Shown in pieces: positions 1 to 6,860 of a DNA stretch of 7,144 nt. Made by a program: the position numbers and the translations under genes. The notes below the pieces were generated by a model. That model ran no database searches. It saw only the letters and a program-made list of their open reading frames with translations, and was not told the origin of the DNA. Every line of letters starts with the position of its first letter. Within the stretch, counting starts at the first letter, position 1. This DNA is from Planctomycetaceae bacterium. Lineage in GTDB: Bacteria; Planctomycetota; Planctomycetia; Pirellulales; Thermoguttaceae. The DNA is taken from positions 1 through 7,144 of the forward strand of contig JAISJZ010000157.1 in NCBI GenBank assembly GCA_031261125.1, in the 5' to 3' direction.

Positions 1-2653
1 GCCCCCGCGGTACCGTGTAAATGTATTCAACGCGTCCGAACCCCTGCCGAACGAGCCGTGTTTCCTGTATTGCCCTGTCCGGTATTATCAACTTCGTAAT
101 GTAGGTGTAATCGTTATCGCCGTTGTTAATGAACGCTTGCCGCACTTCAATACTGCCGTTCCGGTTCAACGACGATGAAAATTCCATTGACAAATCCTTA
201 TCGCCGATTTGCAAATCGTCATACACGGCAAAGTTCAGCGTTTTGCCGCCTGCCGCTGCTTTGACATCAAAGCGAATCGGACGCAGCCCGGTGTTTGCGC
301 GTCCGGTCAGTGTTAAATCAAACGTGCCGGTGCCGGTTTCGTTCGGATTCACCGGCAGTGCCACAACTGCCGGTGCCGTGAGCCAATGCCCCGGTCGCGG
401 TTCAATCACCGAAAATTCCGCAGACATCGGCAGTGCCGATTCGTTTTTGTATGAAAATTCAAGCGGATACGGCTGATTCGGAATACTGGAAATTTCCTCC
501 GTTTTCATCTGGAAATTTAACCGGAATTTTGCAATGTCCGTATTCAAGCCGGCGGCAAAGACCGGTACCGCGGAAACCGGTATGATTTGTTCCCGTCCTT
601 TCCGTTCCGGTGTTGTCCGTTTCCCCCAAACGTCAATCAGTTGAATATCATCGCCGAGGTACAGCGTTTCCGTTGTTGGTTTATCGTTCCATAGTACCAT
701 TACCGTTGTACCGGAATTGTCAAAGCAGTAATTCGTGCTGTGGTTCGGCAGGTGCAGCGAACCGAGAAACGGACGACCGGACAGCAGCGATGCCGTTGTC
801 CGCCACGGCAAAAACAATTCGTTCGGAGTGATATTTTCCCGCAGAACGCCGCGGTGTTCGTCAACGGGTTTGCTCAAAAACACCGCTTCGGCACCGCCGG
901 CTTTAGCGGCGACCATTTTACGCACCAAATCCGTAAGCCGCGGTTCAAGTTCGTATTCGTCATCCGAAAGCGGTGTTAACGAAACGAAACGCCGGTACGG
1001 TGCCGCTGCCGTCAGTTGCGTTTGCAGTTCTTCTGCCGTTTGCGGAACAGAAGAAGTTAACGCAAGAAAGTTAACCCCAGCCGCTTGAGACAGGGAATTA
1101 TTCCATTCCTGCGCGTAACCGGTTTCCAAACCGAAATCGCTTGCGTCAAACGATTTACGCAGCGTTTCAAAATGAGCAGCAAAATTCGGAATGTCCGTGA
1201 TACTGACATCGCCGTCGCTCGTCCACTGCCAATCACGGACGAGGAGCGACAAGTCCCGCAGCAGCGGCTGCAACGGTTCCGCCCAAATTTTCGGCGGCAG
1301 TGAAAACACCGATGCCGCGTTCACCGGACCGAGTTTAATCTCTTTGCGTACCGATTCTGGAACCGGCAGCAGCAGTCCGACAACGCCGACCTCTTTGCGC
1401 ATCATTGCATCGCAGAAATCGTTCAGTATTTTACGTTCTTGGGAATTTTCCCCGGCAGTCCGCACCGGTATCTTTAACCGGGAAAGCCCCGACTGCGAGA
1501 GCAGTGTTTGACGGCTGACAATTTCTGTCAAAGTCCAGTTATCAAGCGTCCATCCGAATTCACCGTTCGGCAAATAGTTTCCCTTCGGCAGAACGGCAAA
1601 CGTTAATGTGTCGGCATCCCGCAGCGGGTCTTGAAAAAACACGCCCTCCGGCAAATTCTTGGAGACCTTTTGGATAAACGTTTCCGGCGTTGCAACACGA
1701 ATCCGGTAAAAGCCGGGCGATTTGAGCGGCAAATCCTTCCACGATGCCGTTCCCTGAAAAACATTCCAGTAATCCGTTTTGGCGACAACGAACTGCGATG
1801 CCGGTTTGTTGCCGATAATCATTTCGGCAGTCCGTTTGGCAATCACGCGCCCGAACGGGTCTTCCAGCAGGAATGTCAGGGACTGCTGTTCCGGGTCAAC
1901 CCCGCGGATGCGGCACTGTACCGATATGCCGGTTGGTTCGTAAAACAGATTGAAGTCCTGCGGCACGGATAACGCAACGTCCGGTGCTTCCCGGATTTCG
2001 ATGTTCGTAAAATTAACTTTTGCCCCGAAATCCTGTCTCCGGTTCGGAGTCGTCAACAGTCCGACAGAAATGGTCTTAACACCGCTTTGAACGGCAGGAA
2101 TGTGTTCGATGCTTAACCGCCGCCAGCCGTTTGTGTTGCGGATTTTTTCGGAAACAACCGTTTTGAGCGGCTCGGTACTGTTGTCGCCGTACAAGGCAGC
2201 AAGAATATAAACATCGTCGAAGGTCAAGCCGTTTGCGTCAACATAGGCGAAGACGGAATAACTCATTCCTTGTCTAACGGGAATCTTCGGCGAAAAAACT
2301 GCCGCTCCGCCGCCTTCGATGTTGAACCGCAGAACGTAATTGCCGAACGGGTTTCGATTTTCGGTAATTGCCAGTTCCAGATGAGCAGGATACGGTATTT
2401 CTTGGTCGATACCGTGTTTTCGCGTCCAGTAGTCGGGCCATCCGTCGCCGTCGAGAGCATCGGCACTTTTATCGAAAACGGTGCGGTAGATAGTACCGCC
2501 GGAACGGTGCAGCCGCGGCAGTTGACCGGGCAACTCTTTATCTTTGCCGGCCAACGGCACCGGTCCCGGTTCGGCAGCGCAAAGGGTGAAAGTACCGCAG
2601 AGAAAAAACAGGAACAGAAAAATCATAACAGCATTGTAGTTGAAACCGTTCAT
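1..2653 (-). CDS. Large exported multidomain protein, glycosidase-like plan (partial, C-terminus outside window)
   Basis: An open frame runs without a stop from ATG at 2653 to the left edge, giving 884 codons plus one base; it is incomplete at its C-terminal end. Residues 1-27 form a signal peptide with a hydrophobic core at 9-24 and a likely cut after CAA (25-27); its n-region has no Lys or Arg, which is unusual. No earlier in-frame start precedes an upstream stop. Residues 60-76 hold an Asp/Gly-rich 'DGDGWPDYW' segment like calcium-binding DxDGxPD motifs of secreted proteins. Residues 85-222 look like a carbohydrate-binding-type beta-sandwich, 225-325 like an Ig-type beta domain, 355-640 like an alternating alpha/beta barrel, and 640-810 like further beta-sandwiches. 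These assignments rest on strand/helix patterning, not a database match. I infer an extracellular or surface protein acting on or binding polysaccharide. No catalytic pair could be identified, so a non-enzymatic role is possible. It is divergent from the SprA-related gene, 90 bp apart, with no Shine-Dalgarno sequence. Confidence 0.85.
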   Translation of the reverse strand, partial: MNGFNYNAVMIFLFLFFLCGTFTLCAAEPGPVPLAGKDKELPGQLPRLHRSGGTIYRTVFDKSADALDGDGWPDYWTRKHGIDQEIPYPAHLELAITENRNPFGNYVLRFNIEGGGAAVFSPKIPVRQGMSYSVFAYVDANGLTFDDVYILAALYGDNSTEPLKTVVSEKIRNTNGWRRLSIEHIPAVQSGVKTISVGLLTTPNRRQDFGAKVNFTNIEIREAPDVALSVPQDFNLFYEPTGISVQCRIRGVDPEQQSLTFLLEDPFGRVIAKRTAEMIIGNKPASQFVVAKTDYWNVFQGTASWKDLPLKSPGFYRIRVATPETFIQKVSKNLPEGVFFQDPLRDADTLTFAVLPKGNYLPNGEFGWTLDNWTLTEIVSRQTLLSQSGLSRLKIPVRTAGENSQERKILNDFCDAMMRKEVGVVGLLLPVPESVRKEIKLGPVNAASVFSLPPKIWAEPLQPLLRDLSLLVRDWQWTSDGDVSITDIPNFAAHFETLRKSFDASDFGLETGYAQEWNNSLSQAAGVNFLALTSSVPQTAEELQTQLTAAAPYRRFVSLTPLSDDEYELEPRLTDLVRKMVAAKAGGAEAVFLSKPVDEHRGVLRENITPNELFLPWRTTASLLSGRPFLGSLHLPNHSTNYCFDNSGTTVMVLWNDKPTTETLYLGDDIQLIDVWGKRTTPERKGREQIIPVSAVPVFAAGLNTDIAKFRLNFQMKTEEISSIPNQPYPLEFSYKNESALPMSAEFSVIEPRPGHWLTAPAVVALPVNPNETGTGTFDLTLTGRANTGLRPIRFDVKAAAGGKTLNFAVYDDLQIGDKDLSMEFSSSLNRNGSIEVRQAFINNGDNDYTYITKLIIPDRAIQETRLVRQGFGRVEYIYTVPRG

Positions 2654-2707
2654 TTGGTAAAGACGGCACCGTTTGGAACAAGGACTAAACTTTTTTCAAT
2701 AATTTTT

Positions 2708-2735
2708 TTGCAAATGCCGAAAAGTAATGTATAAT
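2708..2735 (+). promoter_or_regulatory. Sigma70-type promoter producing a leaderless mRNA
   Basis: A perfect -10 box TATAAT lies at 2730-2735, with a -35-like TTGCAA (4 of 6 consensus bases) at 2708-2713 and a 16-bp spacer. The expected start of transcription is about 2741-2743, directly before the ATG at 2744. No ribosome binding site would fit, so translation should be leaderless. A second -10-like TATACT at 2738-2743 touches the ATG. The region 2654-2743 is shared with the divergent gene starting at 2653, for which I found no convincing promoter on the minus strand. Confidence 0.6.
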
Positions 2736-2743
2736 AATATACT

Positions 2744-3502
2744 ATGTCCTTCTTCCAGCCCCTCATCACATCAGCGTTTGCGTCCTATACTGTTCGCAAG
2801 CCGTCCTACATCGAACAGCGTCCGGCAGTTGAGCCGAAAAATGCTGCCGGTGAAAGTGCGAGGGTTGATTCGGCGAAAGACGGCGGCAAGCCGCGTTCCC
2901 AGTCCGGCGATGTCCTCGACTTATCTTCCGACTATCAAAACACTTACGGCAATTCCAACGTTAAGGAAACAGAAAAATATCCGGAACCGCTCAAAAGCAG
3001 TTCCGAGTTAACGCTGGAAGAAGAACAGCAGGTTCAGGAACTCAAAGCCCGTGATACCGAAGTCCGGGTTCACGAGCAAGCCCATCTTTCGGCGGCGGGA
3101 CCGTATGCAACCGGCGGACCGACGTTCACCTATCAAACCGGACCGGACGGCAAACGGTACGCCATCGGCGGAGAAGTCCAGGTTGATACATCAGAAATAA
3201 ACGGCGACCCGGAAGCGACGATTCAAAAGATGCAAACCGTTTCATCGGCGGCACTTGCGCCGGCGGAACCGTCAGGGCAAGACCAAAAAGTTGCCGCCGC
3301 TGCCCGGCAGAAAGAGACGCAAGCAAGAATGGAACTCGCTCAACAGCGGAGTGAGGAGTTGAAAGGTGCCGGAAATTCTGAAAAATCGGAAGAAGCAGAC
3401 AAATCCCAAGGGCAAAAATTCAGCGGCAACCACTCTGCTGCCGCTTACCGCTTGCAGAGCAAAAACTTCTCCGCGGCGGCGACATTCTCGGCTGTTGTAT
3501 AG
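2744..3502 (+). CDS. SprA-related putative zinc metalloprotease (PF12118-type)
   Basis: This 252-residue protein carries the signature of the SprA-related family, described as putative metalloproteases of unproven substrate. The core is residues 90-200: an acidic helix (90-104, LTLEEEQQVQELKARD), then the zinc-type motif H110-E111-Q112-A113-H114, a Gly-rich stretch (118-126), a Y/F-rich strand, and G142-G143-E144, whose Glu is a candidate third zinc ligand. A helix with ATIQKMQ follows, then a charged Ala/Gln/Glu-rich helix to about 206. The N-terminal 85 residues and C-terminal 45 are low-complexity and probably disordered. There is no signal peptide or membrane segment, so it is likely cytoplasmic or non-classically exported. 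ATG 2744 is chosen because the family core needs no upstream sequence, the next Met is residue 163, and a promoter abuts it. It converges on the serine-hydrolase/NamZ gene with an 11-bp gap. Family call is firm; function is not known. Confidence 0.9.
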   Translation: MSFFQPLITSAFASYTVRKPSYIEQRPAVEPKNAAGESARVDSAKDGGKPRSQSGDVLDLSSDYQNTYGNSNVKETEKYPEPLKSSSELTLEEEQQVQELKARDTEVRVHEQAHLSAAGPYATGGPTFTYQTGPDGKRYAIGGEVQVDTSEINGDPEATIQKMQTVSSAALAPAEPSGQDQKVAAAARQKETQARMELAQQRSEELKGAGNSEKSEEADKSQGQKFSGNHSAAAYRLQSKNFSAAATFSAVV

Positions 3503-3528
3503 AAACGTGTTTGTTACTGGTACAGCAG
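3492..3528. terminator. Weak inverted repeat across the convergent gene ends
   Basis: Arms CTGTTGTA (3492-3499) and TACAGCAG (3521-3528) pair with one G-U on the plus-strand RNA, with a 21-base loop. They span the stop codons of both convergent genes. There is no T-run on either side, so if this ends transcription it is not a canonical intrinsic terminator. The match may be chance. Confidence 0.15.
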
Positions 3529-5865
3529 ATATGCTTCCCGCCGTTTCATAAACCGGTCGAGTTCCGGCTGCCAATCCGCTTCGATTTCCGCAACCGGCTT
3601 GTTATCCAAAATCATCTGTTTCGTCTTGTCCCGCAGTAAAAGCGTATCAAGATTTTTTACGTCCCACTTATCGGGATACAGTTGCCGAAGTGTTGTCATC
3701 AGCACGACACCGAAACGTACCGGTCGGAACGTTTTTCGGTTCTCCAAAACAAATTTTGCCCCGAAACACTTTTCGCCCTTATACTGCCGGTCAGGCGGTG
3801 TGAATTCGCACGGTTCAAATTTGATGCCTTCTAACTTTGCCGCTGCTGCATTGGCGGTCAAAGCGGCGGCGAATTTTTCTTTGTCAATCCACGGTGTGCC
3901 GACCCATTCAAACGGTATATCCGTACCCCGCCCGACAGACAGATTCGTGAACTCCGGCAAACCGTTGCCCGGATAAAAATAAGCCGCTGTTAAACTCTTC
4001 ATATTCGGCGACGGATTCACCCACGGGATTTTCGTCTCGTCCAAATCCATTGAACGCTTCCAGTTCGTACAAGGAACAACTGTCAAATTCAATCCCAGTT
4101 TCCGTTCTTCGTTGAACATCAACGCCAATTCACCGACGGTCATCCCGTGCTGTACCGGAATGAGATGGCAGCCGACGAACCGCTCCAAGCCCGCTTTCAG
4201 TACGGGACCTTCCACCCGGTCGCCGCGGATGGGATTCGGACGGTCAAGCACAACGAATTCCTTACCGGCGAACGCTGCCGATTCCATTGCGTTGAGCAGC
4301 GTGGTAATGTAAGTGTAGAACCTCGCACCAATGTCTTGAATATCGAACACGAGAACATCAACATTATCGAGCATTTTCGGTGTCGGTCGGCGGGTCTTGC
4401 CGTACAAACTGAAAACCGGTATGCCGGTGAGCGGGTCTTTGCTGTCCGTGATGTTTGAGTGGTCTTCTGTACCTGTCAAACCGTGTTCCGGCGTAAAAAT
4501 TGCCGTTAACTTCACACCGGAGTCCTTCAACAATTTCGGAATTTGCCGACCGTCTTTCGTCAAACCGGTATGATTCGTAATAATGCCGACCCGTTTGCCT
4601 TTGAGAACGGCATACTTCGTTTTTTCGAGTACATCAATACCGGGCAGAACATCCTCCTGTACTAATCCTTTAACGTCAAAAATCTTAATTTCCTGCCCGC
4701 TAACTCCTGCTAATCCTTTGTCCCTCACAACGGCATCGACCGCAATTTCACCGATTTGACCGGCAAGAGCGTTGACGGAACCTTTGCCGTCGGGATGTAC
4801 CCGGTTACTCAAAAAGATAACGTACAAGTCCAAAGCGGGGTCAATCCAAATTGCGGTACCGGTGAATCCGCCGTGTCCGAACGCTTGCGGCGACATATTA
4901 CCGCCCCGATTGGATGAAAAACCGCTGAATTTGTCCCAGCCCAATCCGCGGTAATCATCGCCGGCCACCAAATAATTTTTGTTGATTTTTTCAAACGTCT
5001 TTTTGCTGAAAATGCTCTCTTTTCCTTGGGAAATCCGCAGCATTGCGTCGGCGAAAATTGCCAAATCGGAAGCGGTCGAAAACAAACCGGCGTGACCAGC
5101 AACGCCGTCCGTAACAAAAGCCCGCGGGTCGTGAACTTTTCCCAATGCCCTATCCTGCGTGGCGGCACACCGTTTCGATAATTCCGCATCAGGATTATAG
5201 GTTGTTTCGGTCATTCCCAGCGGTTCAAATACGTCTTCCTTTGCAAACACATCCAGCGGTTTGCGGCTGACCTGTTCGACAAGGTAGCCGAGAACCTGAA
5301 ACGAAACATCGGAATAAACGAAGTCCTCATTAACTTTGCGGACGGGCTTTGAATTCAAAATGTTCTGTTTCGCTTTTTCGGAACCGTCTTTGAATTCGCT
5401 CATTCCCAAATCGGGAACGAAACCGGCGATGTGCAGCATCACCTCTTTGACGGTAATACCGACTTTTTCCGGCGTATAAAATTCTTTCAGATACCGGGAC
5501 ACCGGCGCATCGAAATCAATTTTACCTCGGTCGGCAAGCACCGCCAAACACGACGTTGTCGAAATCACTTTGGTCAATGACGCAAGGTCATAAACAGTGT
5601 TCTCCTCTGTTTTCAACGGTCCGGGAACGATTTGTTTCGAACCGTAACCTTTGAGGAAACCGATTTTGCCCGTTCGGCCAATGCAGACGACGCAGCCGGG
5701 CATCCGTTTAGCGGCAATGGCATCTTCGACGTGCTTGTCAATCAGTGCCAGCGTTGCGGCATCGAGACCGGCAGATGCCGGTTCAACCTTCGGCAGCGGT
5801 GCGGCAGCAGCGGACAACGAAAAAACGAAGGCGAAAACAGCGGTAATGAAGAGTTTTTTTGCCAT
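3514..5865 (-). CDS. Exported fusion: beta-lactamase-fold serine hydrolase (AmiE/YbbE type) + DUF1343/NamZ exo-beta-N-acetylmuramidase
   Basis: The 783-residue product joins two enzymes that in Bacillus subtilis are separate neighbours in a muropeptide-recovery cluster (AmiE and NamZ). Residues 1-22 are a signal peptide (MAKK n-region, hydrophobic core, cut after the Ala run). Residues 30-385 are a class C beta-lactamase/esterase fold with S96-L-T-K99, Y184-S-D186 in place of Y-x-N, and H331-G-G-F-T-G. Residues about 410-783 are DUF1343 (GH171): TNHTG at 430-434, T458-P-E460-H-G with the probable catalytic Glu, FDIQD-G-R (507-515), LDRPNP (540-545), QHGMT (572-576) and WVNPSPN (615-621). By family knowledge NamZ removes N-acetylmuramic acid from the non-reducing end of wall fragments, and AmiE-type enzymes split the MurNAc-peptide bond. 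Here both would act outside the cytoplasmic membrane. ATG 5865 is preferred to an in-frame TTG at 5964 because it starts the signal peptide and avoids overlapping the upstream gene. It has no Shine-Dalgarno sequence. Confidence 0.95.
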   Translation of the reverse strand: MAKKLFITAVFAFVFSLSAAAAPLPKVEPASAGLDAATLALIDKHVEDAIAAKRMPGCVVCIGRTGKIGFLKGYGSKQIVPGPLKTEENTVYDLASLTKVISTTSCLAVLADRGKIDFDAPVSRYLKEFYTPEKVGITVKEVMLHIAGFVPDLGMSEFKDGSEKAKQNILNSKPVRKVNEDFVYSDVSFQVLGYLVEQVSRKPLDVFAKEDVFEPLGMTETTYNPDAELSKRCAATQDRALGKVHDPRAFVTDGVAGHAGLFSTASDLAIFADAMLRISQGKESIFSKKTFEKINKNYLVAGDDYRGLGWDKFSGFSSNRGGNMSPQAFGHGGFTGTAIWIDPALDLYVIFLSNRVHPDGKGSVNALAGQIGEIAVDAVVRDKGLAGVSGQEIKIFDVKGLVQEDVLPGIDVLEKTKYAVLKGKRVGIITNHTGLTKDGRQIPKLLKDSGVKLTAIFTPEHGLTGTEDHSNITDSKDPLTGIPVFSLYGKTRRPTPKMLDNVDVLVFDIQDIGARFYTYITTLLNAMESAAFAGKEFVVLDRPNPIRGDRVEGPVLKAGLERFVGCHLIPVQHGMTVGELALMFNEERKLGLNLTVVPCTNWKRSMDLDETKIPWVNPSPNMKSLTAAYFYPGNGLPEFTNLSVGRGTDIPFEWVGTPWIDKEKFAAALTANAAAAKLEGIKFEPCEFTPPDRQYKGEKCFGAKFVLENRKTFRPVRFGVVLMTTLRQLYPDKWDVKNLDTLLLRDKTKQMILDNKPVAEIEADWQPELDRFMKRREAYLLYQ

Positions 5866-5890
5866 AAGGAGGAATGTGATAGTAGGAGGG
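5866..5890 (-). other. Anti-Shine-Dalgarno-like pyrimidine tract before the fusion gene
   Basis: On the coding strand, TCCTCCTT (5873-5866) sits directly against the ATG at 5865, and CCCTCCT (5890-5884) lies just upstream. These copy the pyrimidine-rich tail of 16S rRNA rather than pair with it, so the usual ribosome binding site is absent. The signal could be chance; initiation may instead depend on coupling with the upstream gene. Confidence 0.4.
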
Positions 5891-5905
5891 ACAAAACCGG
5901 AGCGG

Positions 5906-5922
5906 GCGAAGGACTGCTTCGC
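5906..5922 (-). other. Intercistronic hairpin between the metallopeptidase and fusion genes
   Basis: GCGAAG (5906-5911) and CTTCGC (5917-5922) form a perfect 6-bp stem with a 5-base loop, starting 5 bases beyond the TAG stop of the upstream gene in the minus direction. Only a short TTTT occurs about 9 bases after the stem in that direction. It could be a weak terminator, an mRNA-processing site that sets different levels of the two products, or incidental. Confidence 0.35.
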
Positions 5923-5927
5923 ACTGA

Positions 5928-6743
5928 CTATTTTTTCCGGCGGGTTTCGATGAATTCGTTCCAAAGTTCATCAACGGATTTACCCGTCAGGTCAAAAAAT
6001 ACCGTATCGGAGTATTGCCGGTTCCGGCACCGTTCGTTCAACTTCGTAATAAAATCCTTGCGTCCGTCCAGAACAATCCAGTTGAAAAATGCCGCCGTCG
6101 TCCGATAACTGTCCGTGTATTTCGCCCGGTCGGGATTTACCGGACAAACCCGGTCGCCGGTTTCTTCGTAAATGTAAAACCGGATGTAATCGGCAATTCC
6201 TTCGGTTACCCAACTTGGCATCCGTCCGCGGTACGCCTGAACAACGTGAATCGTTTCGTGAACGACCATTCCAATATCTTCGGGGTGTTTTTTTATCCAG
6301 TCCTCCGAAATCGTTATCTCTGTTCCGGCAGTGTAGGCAACACCGTCCATTTTTTTGAAGTGCAGTGTAATGGACTTCGCCGGCTGAAATCCTTCGCTGT
6401 CCAAAATTTTCACGAGTTTCGGAAACTGTTCTTTCACCACCTTCACGGCATTTTCGCCCCATTCCTTCGAGTCCGGCGATTCCGAACAATCGAGTTTGAC
6501 CTCGACATCGGTTCTGCCGAACCGGAACATTTCGGCGAGATACGCTTTCGCCTCGGCGGGGACTTTGTCCCATTCGCCTTCGGCAAAATTGACCGCCGGC
6601 TTGTTCGGCAATTCAACGGCAATTTTCGCCGGCTGTTTGCCTTCTTGAATGATGACAATTTTTACACCGTCGGGAAGTTCCCCGAAACAGAACGCTGCTG
6701 AAGACAAGATAAAAAATACCGGCAAAAAATAAACAGTCCGCAT
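5928..6743 (-). CDS. Exported basic secretory protein (BSP, PF04450-type) family metallopeptidase
   Basis: The 271-residue product has a signal peptide (MRTVYFLPVFFILSSAAFCFG, cut near 20-21) and a zinc-peptidase core: H162-E163-T-I-H166-V-V-Q169, followed by P176-S-W-V-T-E181-G-I-A-D185-Y-I-R188. This HExxHxxQ ... P-W-hxEGhADYhR arrangement is typical of the basic secretory protein family, first known from plants and also found in bacteria; E181 or D185 is the likely third zinc ligand. Residues 25-75 precede the core with mixed beta content, and 207-265 give the C-terminal helices (TTAAFFNWI, then DELWNEFI). Size fits the family plus a short N-terminal extension. ATG 6743 is chosen over an in-frame TTG at 6779 because it begins a normal signal peptide. 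Substrate is not known. The 62-bp spacing to the fusion gene on the same strand suggests an operon for extracellular or wall-polymer breakdown, which is inference. Confidence 0.88.
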   Translation of the reverse strand: MRTVYFLPVFFILSSAAFCFGELPDGVKIVIIQEGKQPAKIAVELPNKPAVNFAEGEWDKVPAEAKAYLAEMFRFGRTDVEVKLDCSESPDSKEWGENAVKVVKEQFPKLVKILDSEGFQPAKSITLHFKKMDGVAYTAGTEITISEDWIKKHPEDIGMVVHETIHVVQAYRGRMPSWVTEGIADYIRFYIYEETGDRVCPVNPDRAKYTDSYRTTAAFFNWIVLDGRKDFITKLNERCRNRQYSDTVFFDLTGKSVDELWNEFIETRRKK

Positions 6744-6768
6744 CGTATTAAAAAGGATAAAGAGGTAT

Positions 6769-6787
6769 CCCGCCGCCAAGCGGCAGG
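6769..6787 (-). promoter_or_regulatory. GC-rich hairpin in the leader of the metallopeptidase gene
   Basis: Read on the minus strand, CCTGCCGC and GCGGCGGG pair over 8 positions with one G-U and a 3-base loop; on the plus strand the same pair is a C-A mismatch, so the structure is better formed in the RNA of the downstream gene. It ends 25 bases before the ATG at 6743. A leader stabiliser or weak attenuator is possible; there is no immediate U-run. Confidence 0.35.
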
Positions 6788-6804
6788 ACGAAATATCGAG
6801 ATAC

Positions 6805-6833
6805 AGTGTAACGGAATGTCAGAAGGATTACAA
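6805..6833 (-). promoter_or_regulatory. Possible promoter for the metallopeptidase-fusion operon
   Basis: On the minus strand, TTGTAA (6833-6828) and TACACT (6810-6805) are separated by 17 bp. Each matches 4 of 6 consensus bases, so this is suggestive only. Transcription would begin near 6798 and give a leader of about 55 bases containing the GC-rich hairpin. Confidence 0.25.
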
Positions 6834-6860
6834 GCACACGGTGCAATAGTGAGAAGTAAG

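Noticed and set aside
2270..2734. Plus-strand frame of 154 codons at the start of the giant protein
   Set aside because: It is antisense to the signal peptide and N-terminal domain of the 884-codon frame, which is continuous and better supported, and it resembles no family I know.
5865..5964. In-frame TTG start at 5964 for the fusion gene, and TTG at 6779 for the metallopeptidase
   Set aside because: Each would put a non-hydrophobic or extra segment before a normal signal peptide; the first also overlaps the upstream gene by 37 bp, and the second lies in the loop of the leader hairpin.
6015..6701. Plus-strand frame of 228 codons opposite the BSP metallopeptidase
   Set aside because: It mirrors a gene with a clear signal peptide, HETIH motif and EGIADY motif; its own translation is low in recognisable features and rich in residues expected from antisense reading.
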